A stretch of DNA of 64,000 bases from an uncultured Peptostreptococcaceae bacterium. Lineage in GTDB: Bacteria; Bacillota; Clostridia; Peptostreptococcales; Anaerovoracaceae. How positions within the stretch are numbered: position 1 is the stretch's first letter; the number at the start of each line of letters is the position of its first letter. The notes beneath the pieces were generated by a model, which was given only the letters and a program-made list of their open reading frames with translations, searched no databases and was not told the DNA's origin. The position numbers and the translations under genes were made by a program. Positions 34,768 through 43,358 of the stretch are shown in pieces. The stretch is from the NCBI GenBank assembly GCA_905235115.1, contig CAJOKT010000010.1, positions 18,372 to 82,371 of the forward strand, written 5' to 3'.

Positions 34768-36246
34768 ATGAAGACACTTACACTCAGCGAAATTACTTCG
34801 GCCGTCAAAGGTACTGTGATCGCAGGACCTTGCGATGTACAGGTGGACGGCATTTCAACGGACTCAAGAACAGTTAAGGAAGGAGATCTTTTCGTAGCTC
34901 TATTAGGGGCAAGAAGCGATGCCCACGACTATATCGGGCAGGTGGCGAAGTCCGGCGCGAAGGCTGTGATCGTCTCAGATGAGCAAAAGACTCTGGACGC
35001 TCTGAAAGATGAGAAAAATGTCGCGGCCATCCTGGTGGAGGATACCCTTCAGGCCCTTCTTGACCTTGGAGGATATTATCTCAGGAGCCTGGGCCTCAAG
35101 CACGTATTCGGCGTCACCGGGTCCGTGGGCAAAACTTCCACAAAGGATTTTCTGGGAAGCGTTTTAAGTGAGAAATACAGGACGGTATGCTCCACCAAGA
35201 ACCATAACAGCGTATACGGCCTGCCTCTCTGCATCTTTGAACTGGACCCCGGGGCCGAGGCCGCGGTCCTGGAGATGGGCATCACCGACAGGGACTCCAT
35301 GTCAAAACTTGCTGATATGGTTAGACCTGAGGCCTGCGTGATCTCAAACATAGGCATCTCTCACATGGAATTCTTCCCTGAGGAAAAGAGGGAGGGGATA
35401 CTGAAAGCCAAACTTTCCGTGACCAGATATTTTGATGAGGATTCCGTACTTGCGGTCAATACCGATAACGACATCCTCCGCGAACTGGATCTCAGGGAAA
35501 GGGGGATCAAGGGACGTCTCCTTAAGGTGGGGACCGGGCCCGGATGCGACTTCCTGATCTCCGGCGTGACGGACAGGGGTACAGAGGGAATAGAATTCTC
35601 TTTGACATATGAAAAAAAGACATATAACATCAAACTGGGGATCCCCGGTGCGCATAACGCGCTGAACGGAAGTCTGGCCGTCGCCCTTGGGGTAAGCTAC
35701 GGACTTACCATGGAGGAGGCCATCCGCGGACTGGAGAAGACCGAGATCACGGAGCATAGACTGGACGTGAAGGAAGTCAGAGGGATCAAGATCATAGATG
35801 ACTCCTATAACGCTGCTCCGGACTCCATGTTCAGCGCCATGAATACCCTAATGAACACTCCCGTAACAGAGGAGGGCAAGCACATCGCCGTCCTGGGAGA
35901 CATAGGGGAACTGGGTACTGAGCGGGAGGCCGGCCACAGAGCAGTCGGCGCTTATGCCTTCACAAAGAGGATAGGAACGGTGCTGGCTGTGGGCAAAGAC
36001 TCCAAGTACATCTTTGACGGATGGATGGACGCAGGACTTAAAGAGGGACATCACTTAAAGAAGGTGAATGAAGTTCCCCTGATCCTTGTGGATAATGACA
36101 CCGGGTGCGCCGTGGAATATTTTGAGACGGCAGATATGGTGATAAACGGCATAAGGGATCATGTAAGCCCGGGAGACTGCGTTCTGGTGAAGGCGTCTCA
36201 CTTTATGGGATTCGACAGGATCGTTGCACGGCTCACGGAAGAATAG
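34768..36246 (+). CDS. murF: UDP-N-acetylmuramoyl-tripeptide--D-alanyl-D-alanine ligase
   Basis: A 492-residue Mur ligase. N-terminal UDP-binding domain with DSRTVKEGDLFVALLG, the P-loop GVTGSVGKTSTKDFL, KNHNSVYGLP (typical of MurF rather than MurE) and a C-terminal domain with DSYNAAPDSMFSAM. It adds D-Ala-D-Ala to the muropeptide precursor. The ATG at 34768 stands 8 bases after AAGGAG; a GTG at 34759 overlapping the PBP stop is less likely. The usual murE between PBP and murF is missing. Confidence 0.95.
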   Translation: MKTLTLSEITSAVKGTVIAGPCDVQVDGISTDSRTVKEGDLFVALLGARSDAHDYIGQVAKSGAKAVIVSDEQKTLDALKDEKNVAAILVEDTLQALLDLGGYYLRSLGLKHVFGVTGSVGKTSTKDFLGSVLSEKYRTVCSTKNHNSVYGLPLCIFELDPGAEAAVLEMGITDRDSMSKLADMVRPEACVISNIGISHMEFFPEEKREGILKAKLSVTRYFDEDSVLAVNTDNDILRELDLRERGIKGRLLKVGTGPGCDFLISGVTDRGTEGIEFSLTYEKKTYNIKLGIPGAHNALNGSLAVALGVSYGLTMEEAIRGLEKTEITEHRLDVKEVRGIKIIDDSYNAAPDSMFSAMNTLMNTPVTEEGKHIAVLGDIGELGTEREAGHRAVGAYAFTKRIGTVLAVGKDSKYIFDGWMDAGLKEGHHLKKVNEVPLILVDNDTGCAVEYFETADMVINGIRDHVSPGDCVLVKASHFMGFDRIVARLTEE

Positions 36247-36268
36247 GGGGAGGCGCCGACGCGCCGAA

Positions 36269-36297
36269 GGGCAGGCCTTTGGCCGCCCGGATCTTTT
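36269..36297 (+). terminator. Weak hairpin between murF and mraY
   Basis: GGGC-A-GGCC and GGCC-GCCC pair around a TTT loop (36269-36288) with one bulge, followed by GGATCTTTT. It may lower readthrough within the dcw operon. Confidence 0.4.
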
Positions 36298-36317
36298 AAG
36301 GAAGGAAAGGCTGTCAC

Positions 36318-37334
36318 ATGAACAATTATTTACCAATACTTCTCGCATTCGTGATCAGTATTTTGCTCAGCGCGGTACTTACCGGAAGGCTCATACCCTT
36401 TCTCAAAAAACACCAGTTCGAGCAATTCACAAAGGAGATAGGACCCACCTGGCACCAGGTGAAAAACGGGACCCCATCCATGGGAGGCATCGCCATACTC
36501 ACAGCCGCGGTGGTGACTGCCCTTTTCATCGCGGCATGCTTCCACGTGCTCACCATATCCATGGCGTGCGTGGCGTTTACAATGATAGCCTTCAGCTTAA
36601 TAGGCTTTCTGGATGACTATGAGAAAGCCATCAGAAAGAACAACAACGGACTTTCCGCCAAGCAGAAGCTGGCTCTTCAGCTGGGCTTCGGTCTGGCATT
36701 CGCCGTCATGGCGTATTTCTTCAGCGGCAATTTCATAGCGGACGGCTCCACTCAGCAGTTCGCGTCACATTCCGCCATCTGGATCCCCATCTGGGATCAC
36801 TACATAGATCTCGGGATATTCTACATCCCATGGGTCATGTTCATCATGGCTGCCTTTTCCAACTCCGTGAACCTTACGGACGGACTGGACGGGCTGGCAT
36901 CGTCTGTGACAGCTCTGGTTGCCATGTTCATGGCTCTCATGGCCCAGGGTCTTTCGATCTATGACAGTTCGGTGTTCTACGCGGCTATTTCCGGAGCATG
37001 CGTAGGATTTCTGGTATACAATCACTATCCTGCCAAGGTCTTCATGGGAGATACAGGCTCTATGGCCCTGGGATCGGGGATCGCAGCCTTAGCCGTCATG
37101 ATGAAGATGGAGTTCATACTGGCCATCGCGGGATTCATTTACATCATGGAGTCGGGCAGCGTCATCATCCAGGTGACGTACTTCAAGAAGACCCACGGAA
37201 AGAGGATCTTCAGGATGTCGCCCATCCACCATCATTTTGAACTCGGAGGCATGCATGAGACCAAGGTGGTGAGGCTGTTTGTGACACTCACACTGATCTT
37301 CTGCCTCATCGCGTTCGGCGTATCCCTTATCTAG
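36318..37334 (+). CDS. mraY: Phospho-N-acetylmuramoyl-pentapeptide transferase
   Basis: A 338-residue integral membrane enzyme with about ten helices that makes lipid I from UDP-MurNAc-pentapeptide and undecaprenyl phosphate. Conserved loops are GTPSMGG, FLDDYEK, NSVNLTDGLDGLA, MGDTGSMALG and the metal/uridine segment MSPIHHHFELGG. AAGGAAGGAAAGG lies before the ATG. It is in its usual place between murF and murD. Confidence 0.97.
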   Translation: MNNYLPILLAFVISILLSAVLTGRLIPFLKKHQFEQFTKEIGPTWHQVKNGTPSMGGIAILTAAVVTALFIAACFHVLTISMACVAFTMIAFSLIGFLDDYEKAIRKNNNGLSAKQKLALQLGFGLAFAVMAYFFSGNFIADGSTQQFASHSAIWIPIWDHYIDLGIFYIPWVMFIMAAFSNSVNLTDGLDGLASSVTALVAMFMALMAQGLSIYDSSVFYAAISGACVGFLVYNHYPAKVFMGDTGSMALGSGIAALAVMMKMEFILAIAGFIYIMESGSVIIQVTYFKKTHGKRIFRMSPIHHHFELGGMHETKVVRLFVTLTLIFCLIAFGVSLI

Positions 37335-37344
37335 AGGAGGACCA

Positions 37345-38700
37345 ATGAGAGCGATAATCGTAGGAATGGGAAGAAGCGGCAAGTGCGCCCTTTACGCCCT
37401 CGGCGACCTGGGATATAAACTTGCGGTCCAGGACTCAAAGACCGCAGATAAGGCCGATCCCGAAATAAGAGAGTACTGCAAAAAACACAACGTGGAAGAG
37501 TTCTACGGGACCATTCCGGAAGATTTCAGCAGATTTGATCAGATGATCATCTCCCCGGGAGCGGACCCTGAGCAGGACTTCGTCGTGATGGCCAGGTCCC
37601 AGGGCTGTGAGGTCATCGGAGAGCTTGAACTCGCATACAGGCTCAGTAAGGGGACCTTCATAGGGATCACCGGGACCAACGGCAAGACCACCACCACATC
37701 CCTTACCGGTGAGATGTTCAAGGCTTCCGGCAGGAAGTCCACGGTCGCCGGAAACATCGGCATCCCTGTGGTACAGTTCGCCGCTCAGAGCACCCCGGAA
37801 GACTGGATGGTCACGGAGGTGTCCAGCTTCCAGCTCCAGACCGTGTCCACCTTCAGGCCCAAAGTCGCAGCGATCCTGAATCTTACACCGGATCACCTGA
37901 ACCGCCATCACACCATGGAGAACTATGGTTTGACCAAGGCTCAGATCTGGAAGAACCAGACCGAGGATGACTATCTTATCCTGAATGCGGACGACCCTGT
38001 GCTTCTGGACCTGTGCCTGGCAAAGACGGGCATGGAAAGGAAAGCAAAGCTTGCTCTGTTCAGCAGAAAGAGGGACGTGGAACTTGGAGCCTTCCTTAAG
38101 GGAGACCTTCTCCTGATCAGGGATGAGGAGGGCACTGAACATCCTCTGGTGGACAGAAATGAACTTGAGATATTGGGAGACCACAATGTGGAGAACGCTC
38201 TGGCGGCATCTGCCATAGCCTTCTTCAGCGGCATAGACACTCAGGTCATAAGCAGGGTTTTAAGAGAATTCCCCGGGGTGGAACACAGGCTGGAATTCGT
38301 TGAGGAGATCGACGGAGTGAAGTACTACAACGACTCCAAGGGGACCAACGTGGATGCCACCCTCATCGCTCTGAACGCTCTCAGGGAAAATATAATACTC
38401 ATCGCAGGCGGAGACGCCAAGATGCAGGATTTCGGGTCACTTGCGGCCGGGCTCCCGGGAAGGGTGAAGAAGGTCCTTCTATTCGGAAGAGACCGTGGAA
38501 TGATCAGGGAAGCCATGGACAGGGAAGGCTTCGCAGAGTACGTGGAACTCAATGATCTGGAGGAATGCGTGAGATACGCAAAAGACATGGCTGTTCCCGG
38601 AGACAAGGTGCTCCTGAGTCCTGCCTGCGCCTCATGGGACATGTATAAAGATTTCGAAGCGAGAGGACGCCATTTCAAGGAATGCGTCGGAAGACTTTAA
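37345..38700 (+). CDS. murD: UDP-N-acetylmuramoylalanine--D-glutamate ligase
   Basis: A 451-residue cytoplasmic Mur ligase that adds D-Glu. N-terminal Rossmann-like domain (VGMGRSGKCALYAL), P-loop GITGTNGKTTTTSL (about residues 109-122), NLTPDHLNRH and the C-terminal YNDSKGTNVDATLIAL. GAGGAGG lies before the ATG. Its TAA shares a base with the ftsW ATG. Confidence 0.97.
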   Translation: MRAIIVGMGRSGKCALYALGDLGYKLAVQDSKTADKADPEIREYCKKHNVEEFYGTIPEDFSRFDQMIISPGADPEQDFVVMARSQGCEVIGELELAYRLSKGTFIGITGTNGKTTTTSLTGEMFKASGRKSTVAGNIGIPVVQFAAQSTPEDWMVTEVSSFQLQTVSTFRPKVAAILNLTPDHLNRHHTMENYGLTKAQIWKNQTEDDYLILNADDPVLLDLCLAKTGMERKAKLALFSRKRDVELGAFLKGDLLLIRDEEGTEHPLVDRNELEILGDHNVENALAASAIAFFSGIDTQVISRVLREFPGVEHRLEFVEEIDGVKYYNDSKGTNVDATLIALNALRENIILIAGGDAKMQDFGSLAAGLPGRVKKVLLFGRDRGMIREAMDREGFAEYVELNDLEECVRYAKDMAVPGDKVLLSPACASWDMYKDFEARGRHFKECVGRL

Positions 38701-39938
38701 TGAAGACAGCAAAGACGGAAAAAATCAATATCGCCCGTAGCTTCAAGGGCAGCCGGAACGGGGACCTGACCATGGTGCTCATCGTGCTCGGGCTGTGCCT
38801 TTTCGGCATAATCATGGTATTCTCGGCCAGCTACTATGACTCCATCTCGGAGACCGGATCACCTTATGCATACCTTATAAGGCAGTCCATGTGGTTCGCC
38901 ATGGGACTTGTGACCATGATCCTCTTCTCCAGGATAGACTATCATCTCTGGGGAAAGGTCTGGCTTCTGGCCTATGTGATAGGCCTGGTGCTTCTGGTGG
39001 CGGTGCTGATCCCGGGGATCGGCGTGAACATCAACGGAGCCACCAGGTGGATCAATGTGGGACCCATCACGATCATGCCCGGAGAGATCGCCAAGATCTG
39101 CCTGATCTTTTACGTCTCCGGTCTCTACGCAAGAAGCCCCGAACTTCCCAGACAGTTCAGCGGACTGATGGCGATCATCGTTCTTACGGGCATATATGCG
39201 GCTCTTATCCTTAAGCAGCCCAACATGTCCACAGCATTCACCATCATCTTCATCTGCGGAGGAATGCTTCTGGTAGGCGGCGCGAAGCTCTACCAGCTGG
39301 GACTTTTGGCGGGGGTCGGCGCGGTGGCAGGCGTTGCTCTGATAGTCACTTCGGATTACAGGCGAATGAGACTTCTGAGCTTTCTGGACCCCTTCGAGGA
39401 TTCCCTCGGAAGGGGATATCAGGTAGTGCAGTCCCTGCTGGCTCTGGGAACAGGCGGATTCAAAGGGCTGGGACTTGGAAACAGCGTTCAGAAATTCCTG
39501 TATCTTCCTGAATCCCAGAATGACTTCATCCTTGCAATAATCGGCGAGGAGCTGGGATTTGCGGGCATCGTTGTACTGCTCATAGTATATCTGGTACTGA
39601 TCTGGAGAGGCTGCAGAGCCGCCATGAGAGCAAAAGATCTCTATGGCATGATGCTGGCCTCCGGAATAACAATAATGATCGGCGTGCAGGTGGCCATCAA
39701 TGTGGCCGTTGTGACATCATCCATGCCTCCTACGGGAGTCATCCTTCCCTTCGTGAGCTATGGAGGAAACGCTTTGCTCCTTCTTATGGGCCTCATAGGC
39801 ATATTGTGGAACATCACCAGACAGTCTGAGCAGGCAGAGGAGGAAATGGCTCTGGAAAGGCTCAGACTGGAAGAGGAAGAGTCAAAAATGATGGTCAAAA
39901 GGAACGTGGCTGTCCAGCCAGATAAGAGTTACAGATAA
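38700..39938 (+). CDS. ftsW: Septal peptidoglycan glycosyltransferase FtsW
   Basis: A 412-residue SEDS-family protein with ten membrane helices. It has INGATRWINVGPITIMPGE-like family sequence, GLGLGNSVQKFLYLPESQNDFILAIIGEELG and VSYGGNALLLLMGLIGIL. It polymerises lipid II for the septum with its class B PBP partner upstream. The start at 38700 overlaps the murD stop (TAATG); an ATG at 38682 would add six residues and is possible. Confidence 0.95.
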   Translation: MKTAKTEKINIARSFKGSRNGDLTMVLIVLGLCLFGIIMVFSASYYDSISETGSPYAYLIRQSMWFAMGLVTMILFSRIDYHLWGKVWLLAYVIGLVLLVAVLIPGIGVNINGATRWINVGPITIMPGEIAKICLIFYVSGLYARSPELPRQFSGLMAIIVLTGIYAALILKQPNMSTAFTIIFICGGMLLVGGAKLYQLGLLAGVGAVAGVALIVTSDYRRMRLLSFLDPFEDSLGRGYQVVQSLLALGTGGFKGLGLGNSVQKFLYLPESQNDFILAIIGEELGFAGIVVLLIVYLVLIWRGCRAAMRAKDLYGMMLASGITIMIGVQVAINVAVVTSSMPPTGVILPFVSYGGNALLLLMGLIGILWNITRQSEQAEEEMALERLRLEEEESKMMVKRNVAVQPDKSYR

Positions 39939-41056
39939 TGAAGACGGTCATAACAGGCGGAGGTTCGGGAGGACATGTTTATCCCGCTCTGGCCATTGCG
40001 GAAAAGTTCAGAGAGAAGGACCCACAGGGCAAGATCATATACGCCGGGTATCCCGGAGGATTCGAGCACGGGGTGGTGCCCGGGTACGGTTACGAAATGG
40101 TGGATATCGACACCAGGTGGTACGAAAGGGGCAGTCTGAAGGAACTCATCAAGTTCGGCTGGCACGTGACAAACGGCATCAGGCAGGCGAATAAGTTCCT
40201 TAAGGACTTCAGACCGGATATCATAATCGGGACCGGCGGTTTCGTGTGTTTTCCCGTAATATTCGCAGGGCACAGACTGGGCATCAAATGCTATGTGCAC
40301 GAGCAGAACGCCTTTCCGGGACTTTCCAACAGAAAACTTGAGAAATATGTAAGGAAGATATTCCTCGGCTTCAAGGAGGGCGGGGAGTATTTCAATGATA
40401 AGGATAAGCTGGTAGTAAGCGGCAATCCGGTGAGGCAGGAGTTTTTTACCCTGGACAAGGGGTCTGCAAGGCAGAGACTGGGCCTCGCAGAAGATGACTT
40501 CGTGGTGCTGATCTTCGGCGGATCCCTGGGAGCGGAGACCATCGACAGGATCGGTGTGGAATTCACTTCCGTCATGAACGGAAAGTCAAAAGAAGTACTT
40601 ATATTCGGCACAGGAAAGTGGTATTATGACAAGGTGTGCGGGGAGCTTCGTGAAAAGGACATCGATATCCAGGAGAATATCCGTCTCACAAGCTACATCG
40701 ACAACATGCAGGACTGCCTGGCAGCCTGCGATGTGGTGATCTCCAGGGCAGGAGCGCTGTCCATGGCTGAGGCCATGGCACAGGGCAAGGCTTCCATACT
40801 GATCCCTTCACCTAACGTATCCGCCAACCATCAGTATTTCAACGCCAAGGCTGCGGCAGACGCCGGAGCAGCTTTCATGATCGAAGAGAAGGACGTGACG
40901 CCTGAGAAGGTCCTGGAGATGGTAAAGGAACTCAAGGAGGACCCCGAAAAGGCGGAAGAGATGGGCAGGCTGGCCAGAACACTGGCAGCATCTGACGCCA
41001 CGGATATAATATATAACGAGATAATGAAGGATGCCGGGCTGAGCAGCAGACAGTGA
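39938..41056 (+). CDS. murG: UDP-GlcNAc:lipid I N-acetylglucosaminyltransferase
   Basis: A 372-residue GT28 enzyme that turns lipid I into lipid II on the inner membrane face. The N-terminal glycine-rich loop TGGGSGGHVYPALA, GTGGFVCFPVIFAG, VHEQNAFPGLSNR, FGGSLGAETID and ISRAGALSMAEAMAQGKASILIPSP are all present. It overlaps the ftsW stop (TAATG) and keeps the conserved order. Confidence 0.97.
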   Translation: MKTVITGGGSGGHVYPALAIAEKFREKDPQGKIIYAGYPGGFEHGVVPGYGYEMVDIDTRWYERGSLKELIKFGWHVTNGIRQANKFLKDFRPDIIIGTGGFVCFPVIFAGHRLGIKCYVHEQNAFPGLSNRKLEKYVRKIFLGFKEGGEYFNDKDKLVVSGNPVRQEFFTLDKGSARQRLGLAEDDFVVLIFGGSLGAETIDRIGVEFTSVMNGKSKEVLIFGTGKWYYDKVCGELREKDIDIQENIRLTSYIDNMQDCLAACDVVISRAGALSMAEAMAQGKASILIPSPNVSANHQYFNAKAAADAGAAFMIEEKDVTPEKVLEMVKELKEDPEKAEEMGRLARTLAASDATDIIYNEIMKDAGLSSRQ

Positions 41057-41077
41057 CGGACTGAGCCGGATCGGATA

Positions 41078-41830
41078 ATGGCAAAAGAAGACAGAGAAGC
41101 AAAAAGACAGATAAGGAGATTCAGAGGTTATATCATCCTGATCATCGTACTGGCGATCATAGGCACCGTGATCTACGGCTTGAGGTCGCCCCGTTTTGAC
41201 GTAGCCACATATGAGGTGGAGGGCAATACCTACTATAACGATGAGGAGATCATCAACATGGGTGACTGCACCACGGGAGTGAACATTTTCACAGGCTTCA
41301 AGTCCTCCAGCATCAAGAAACAGCTTTTAAAGGACCCGTACATGGAAAAGGTCAGGATCTCCAGAAAACTTCCTTCCACTGTGGTGATCCGCATAACCGA
41401 GAGAAAGCAGACCGCAGCCGTGGTATACGGCGAGAGATTCGTGGTCATAGATGACGAGGGCATAGTGCTCAGGATGACTTCCGTGGACCCCAGGGTCACC
41501 ATCATCCGGGGCCTCAGCATCAAAAAAATGACTCTCGGTGAGCCTCTCGAAGTGGAGGAGACAGTGCTTTACAGGCAGAGCATGGAGATAATCTATGCCA
41601 TGCTTGCCAATGACATGTACTTCAGGGCCATAGACATCTCAGACGCGGGGGTCAGCGCATATGTGCTGGACAACCTGGTGGTGAAGGGCCTTTCGAATAA
41701 CATAGTGGACGCACTTAAAAACAAGGACATCCAGCTGGTGGTCCAGGATCTTTTCGGAAAGGGGATAGAGAGAGGCACCATCAAGGTCACAGGCGAGAAT
41801 TACGTATCCTTTGACCCTGCGCTGGACTGA
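41078..41830 (+). CDS. ftsQ: FtsQ/DivIB-type cell division protein
   Basis: A 250-residue bitopic protein: basic cytoplasmic tail (1-18), one membrane helix (about 19-38), a POTRA domain (FDVATYEVEGNTYYNDEEIIN ... SRKLPSTVVIRITERK) and the beta domain. It links early and late divisome proteins. It is the last gene of the dcw run, closed by a terminator. A TACGGCGCAAAA motif follows the stop codon. Confidence 0.92.
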   Translation: MAKEDREAKRQIRRFRGYIILIIVLAIIGTVIYGLRSPRFDVATYEVEGNTYYNDEEIINMGDCTTGVNIFTGFKSSSIKKQLLKDPYMEKVRISRKLPSTVVIRITERKQTAAVVYGERFVVIDDEGIVLRMTSVDPRVTIIRGLSIKKMTLGEPLEVEETVLYRQSMEIIYAMLANDMYFRAIDISDAGVSAYVLDNLVVKGLSNNIVDALKNKDIQLVVQDLFGKGIERGTIKVTGENYVSFDPALD

Positions 41831-41857
41831 TACGGCGCAAAACATCATAGATTCATG

Positions 41858-41880
41858 AGCCGGCATTGCCGGCTATTTTG
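41858..41880 (+). terminator. Terminator of the dcw operon
   Basis: AGCCGGC (41858-41864) pairs with GCCGGCT (41868-41874) around ATT, followed by ATTTTG. The same stem recurs after ftsZ at 50547-50563. Confidence 0.8.
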
Positions 41881-41931
41881 ATGGGCGGGAATAGTTTGTC
41901 TTACAGCGGACCTTATGCGTTCTTTGCAGTT

Positions 41932-42004
41932 CTTACGTAATTCTTAAACGATTCTTAAATGTGATCCGTAAGCATTGAAACCAGCTGATACCCGGTGATA
42001 AACT
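41932..42004 (+). promoter_or_regulatory. Glycosyltransferase promoter with three 11-bp-spaced repeats
   Basis: TTCTTA begins at 41930, 41941 and 41952; read on the minus strand the core is TTTAAG-N5-TTTAAG-N5-CGTAAG. The same-face 11-bp period is that of OmpR/PhoB-family response regulators, and the sequence resembles the CiaR box of streptococci. Downstream lie TTGAAA (41975-41980), an 18-bp spacer and TAAACT (41999-42004) with TG in extended position. The repeats sit just upstream of -35, an activator position. Confidence 0.6.
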
Positions 42005-42039
42005 GATCTCATCAAGGGGGATTTGAGATCGATTTATCA
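41996..42039 (+). repeat. Inverted repeat over the start of the glycosyltransferase leader
   Basis: TGATAAACTGATCTC (41996-42010) and GAGATCGATTTATCA (42025-42039) are inverted copies matching at 13 of 15 positions, with a 14-base centre containing AAGGGGG. The left arm overlaps the predicted -10, so it is more likely a DNA operator than an RNA hairpin unless transcription starts further upstream. Confidence 0.6.
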
Positions 42040-42051
42040 GGGGGTATTTTA

Positions 42052-43275
42052 ATGGTTTTAGAGTATTCAGCTTTAATTGCGGGCATCATCAAGGCCGCCA
42101 GCCTGTATTTCATTGTGATGTGCCTTTTCTTCCTGAGAAGAAGACCGGCGGAGGAAAACCACGGACCGAAGACCAGATTTGCCTGTCTGATCCCGGCAAG
42201 AAACGAGGCGGCAGTCATAGGCGAACTGGTGCGGAGTCTAAGGGAGCAGGACTATCCTTCCGAACTGGTGGAGATCTATGTCATACCCAACAACTGTACG
42301 GATGACACTGAGCGCATGGCCTGCAGGGCAGGGGCAAAGATCATAAATGTCAGGGGACCTGTCCGGAACAAGGGAGATGTGCTTCACCAGGCGGTGGACG
42401 AGCTCATCCAGAGAGAGGACATAGACTGTTTCATGCTCTTCGACGCTGACAACGTGGCGGACCGGGGGTATCTCAGGGCAATGAATGATGCTTTTCTGAA
42501 CGGCGCGGATGTGACCAAGTCCCGGATCGAAGCCAAGAATCCGTATGATTCCTGGGTCTCCGGCTGCTACGGCCTGTATTACAACATATTCAACTTGTTT
42601 TTCAATGAGTCCAGAGCGAGGATCGGCATCGCGCCGAAACTCATCGGAACCGGTCTTGGAATAAGGCGAGAGGTGCTTCTCAGCATGGGCGGGTGGAATA
42701 CCGTTACCATTGCGGAGGATACCGAGTTCAATGCGCTCTGCGTGAATAAGGGATACAAGATCTGCTGGGTCCCGAAGGCGGTGACCTATGACGAGGCGCC
42801 GGAGGATCTGCCGGTCTCTCTCAGACAAAGAAGACGCTGGGTGGGCGGCATCATGGCTGTTTCGAAAAAGTACAGCGGGGATGTTTTGAGGGAAGTCTTA
42901 AAGGGGAAAAGGATCCTCCAGCTCATGGACATGCTCATGATACTGTCTCTGCCTTACATCCAGGTCACATCGCTGATACCGCTGGCGCTCACCATAGCAA
43001 ACGGAATATTTTTCGGAAGCGCAGCCTCGTTGTTTCTGATCCTCGGCGCAGGCCTCGCCGCATCATGGGCCGGAACCGTGTGCTTCGCTCTGATACTTGC
43101 GGTGATGTCCCCCTTAAGGTTGAAGAGCATGTCTAAGGCGATCCTGATGTTCCCGGTATTCACCTTATCTTGGATGCCTCTTGCGGTCATAGCTTTCTTC
43201 AGGGGGACGGGAACCTGGGAGCAGATCCGGCACAAAAGGATCGTGAAGACAGGCGAACTGAAATATATCCGATAG
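42052..43275 (+). CDS. Membrane glycosyltransferase, family 2 (processive type)
   Basis: A 407-residue protein: one N-terminal helix (about 8-25), a GT-A catalytic domain (FACLIPARNEAAVIGELVRSL, FDADNV as the DXD-type site, AEDTEF) with the QRRRW motif in SLRQRRRWVGG typical of processive polysaccharide synthases such as BcsA, NodC and IcaA, then about four C-terminal helices. It probably makes or exports a cell-surface polysaccharide or glycolipid. AGGGGG precedes the ATG. Regulatory repeats in its promoter tie it to the two-component system downstream. Confidence 0.85.
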   Translation: MVLEYSALIAGIIKAASLYFIVMCLFFLRRRPAEENHGPKTRFACLIPARNEAAVIGELVRSLREQDYPSELVEIYVIPNNCTDDTERMACRAGAKIINVRGPVRNKGDVLHQAVDELIQREDIDCFMLFDADNVADRGYLRAMNDAFLNGADVTKSRIEAKNPYDSWVSGCYGLYYNIFNLFFNESRARIGIAPKLIGTGLGIRREVLLSMGGWNTVTIAEDTEFNALCVNKGYKICWVPKAVTYDEAPEDLPVSLRQRRRWVGGIMAVSKKYSGDVLREVLKGKRILQLMDMLMILSLPYIQVTSLIPLALTIANGIFFGSAASLFLILGAGLAASWAGTVCFALILAVMSPLRLKSMSKAILMFPVFTLSWMPLAVIAFFRGTGTWEQIRHKRIVKTGELKYIR

Positions 43276-43284
43276 AATTACAGA

Positions 43285-43329
43285 GTTAATAATTTCTTAA
43301 TCATTTTGTCAGCTGTTTTGTAATATAAT
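43285..43329 (+). promoter_or_regulatory. Response-regulator gene promoter with an 11-bp-spaced repeat
   Basis: GTTAAT (43285) and CTTAAT (43296) are 11 bp apart; read on the minus strand this is ATTAAG-N5-ATTAAC, like the repeats before the glycosyltransferase gene. They abut a poor -35 region (43301-43306) ahead of TATAAT (43324-43329), the layout of a class II activated promoter. Autoregulation is inferred. Confidence 0.5.
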
Positions 43330-43358
43330 AATGATATAACATATTACGAAAAGGGGAA

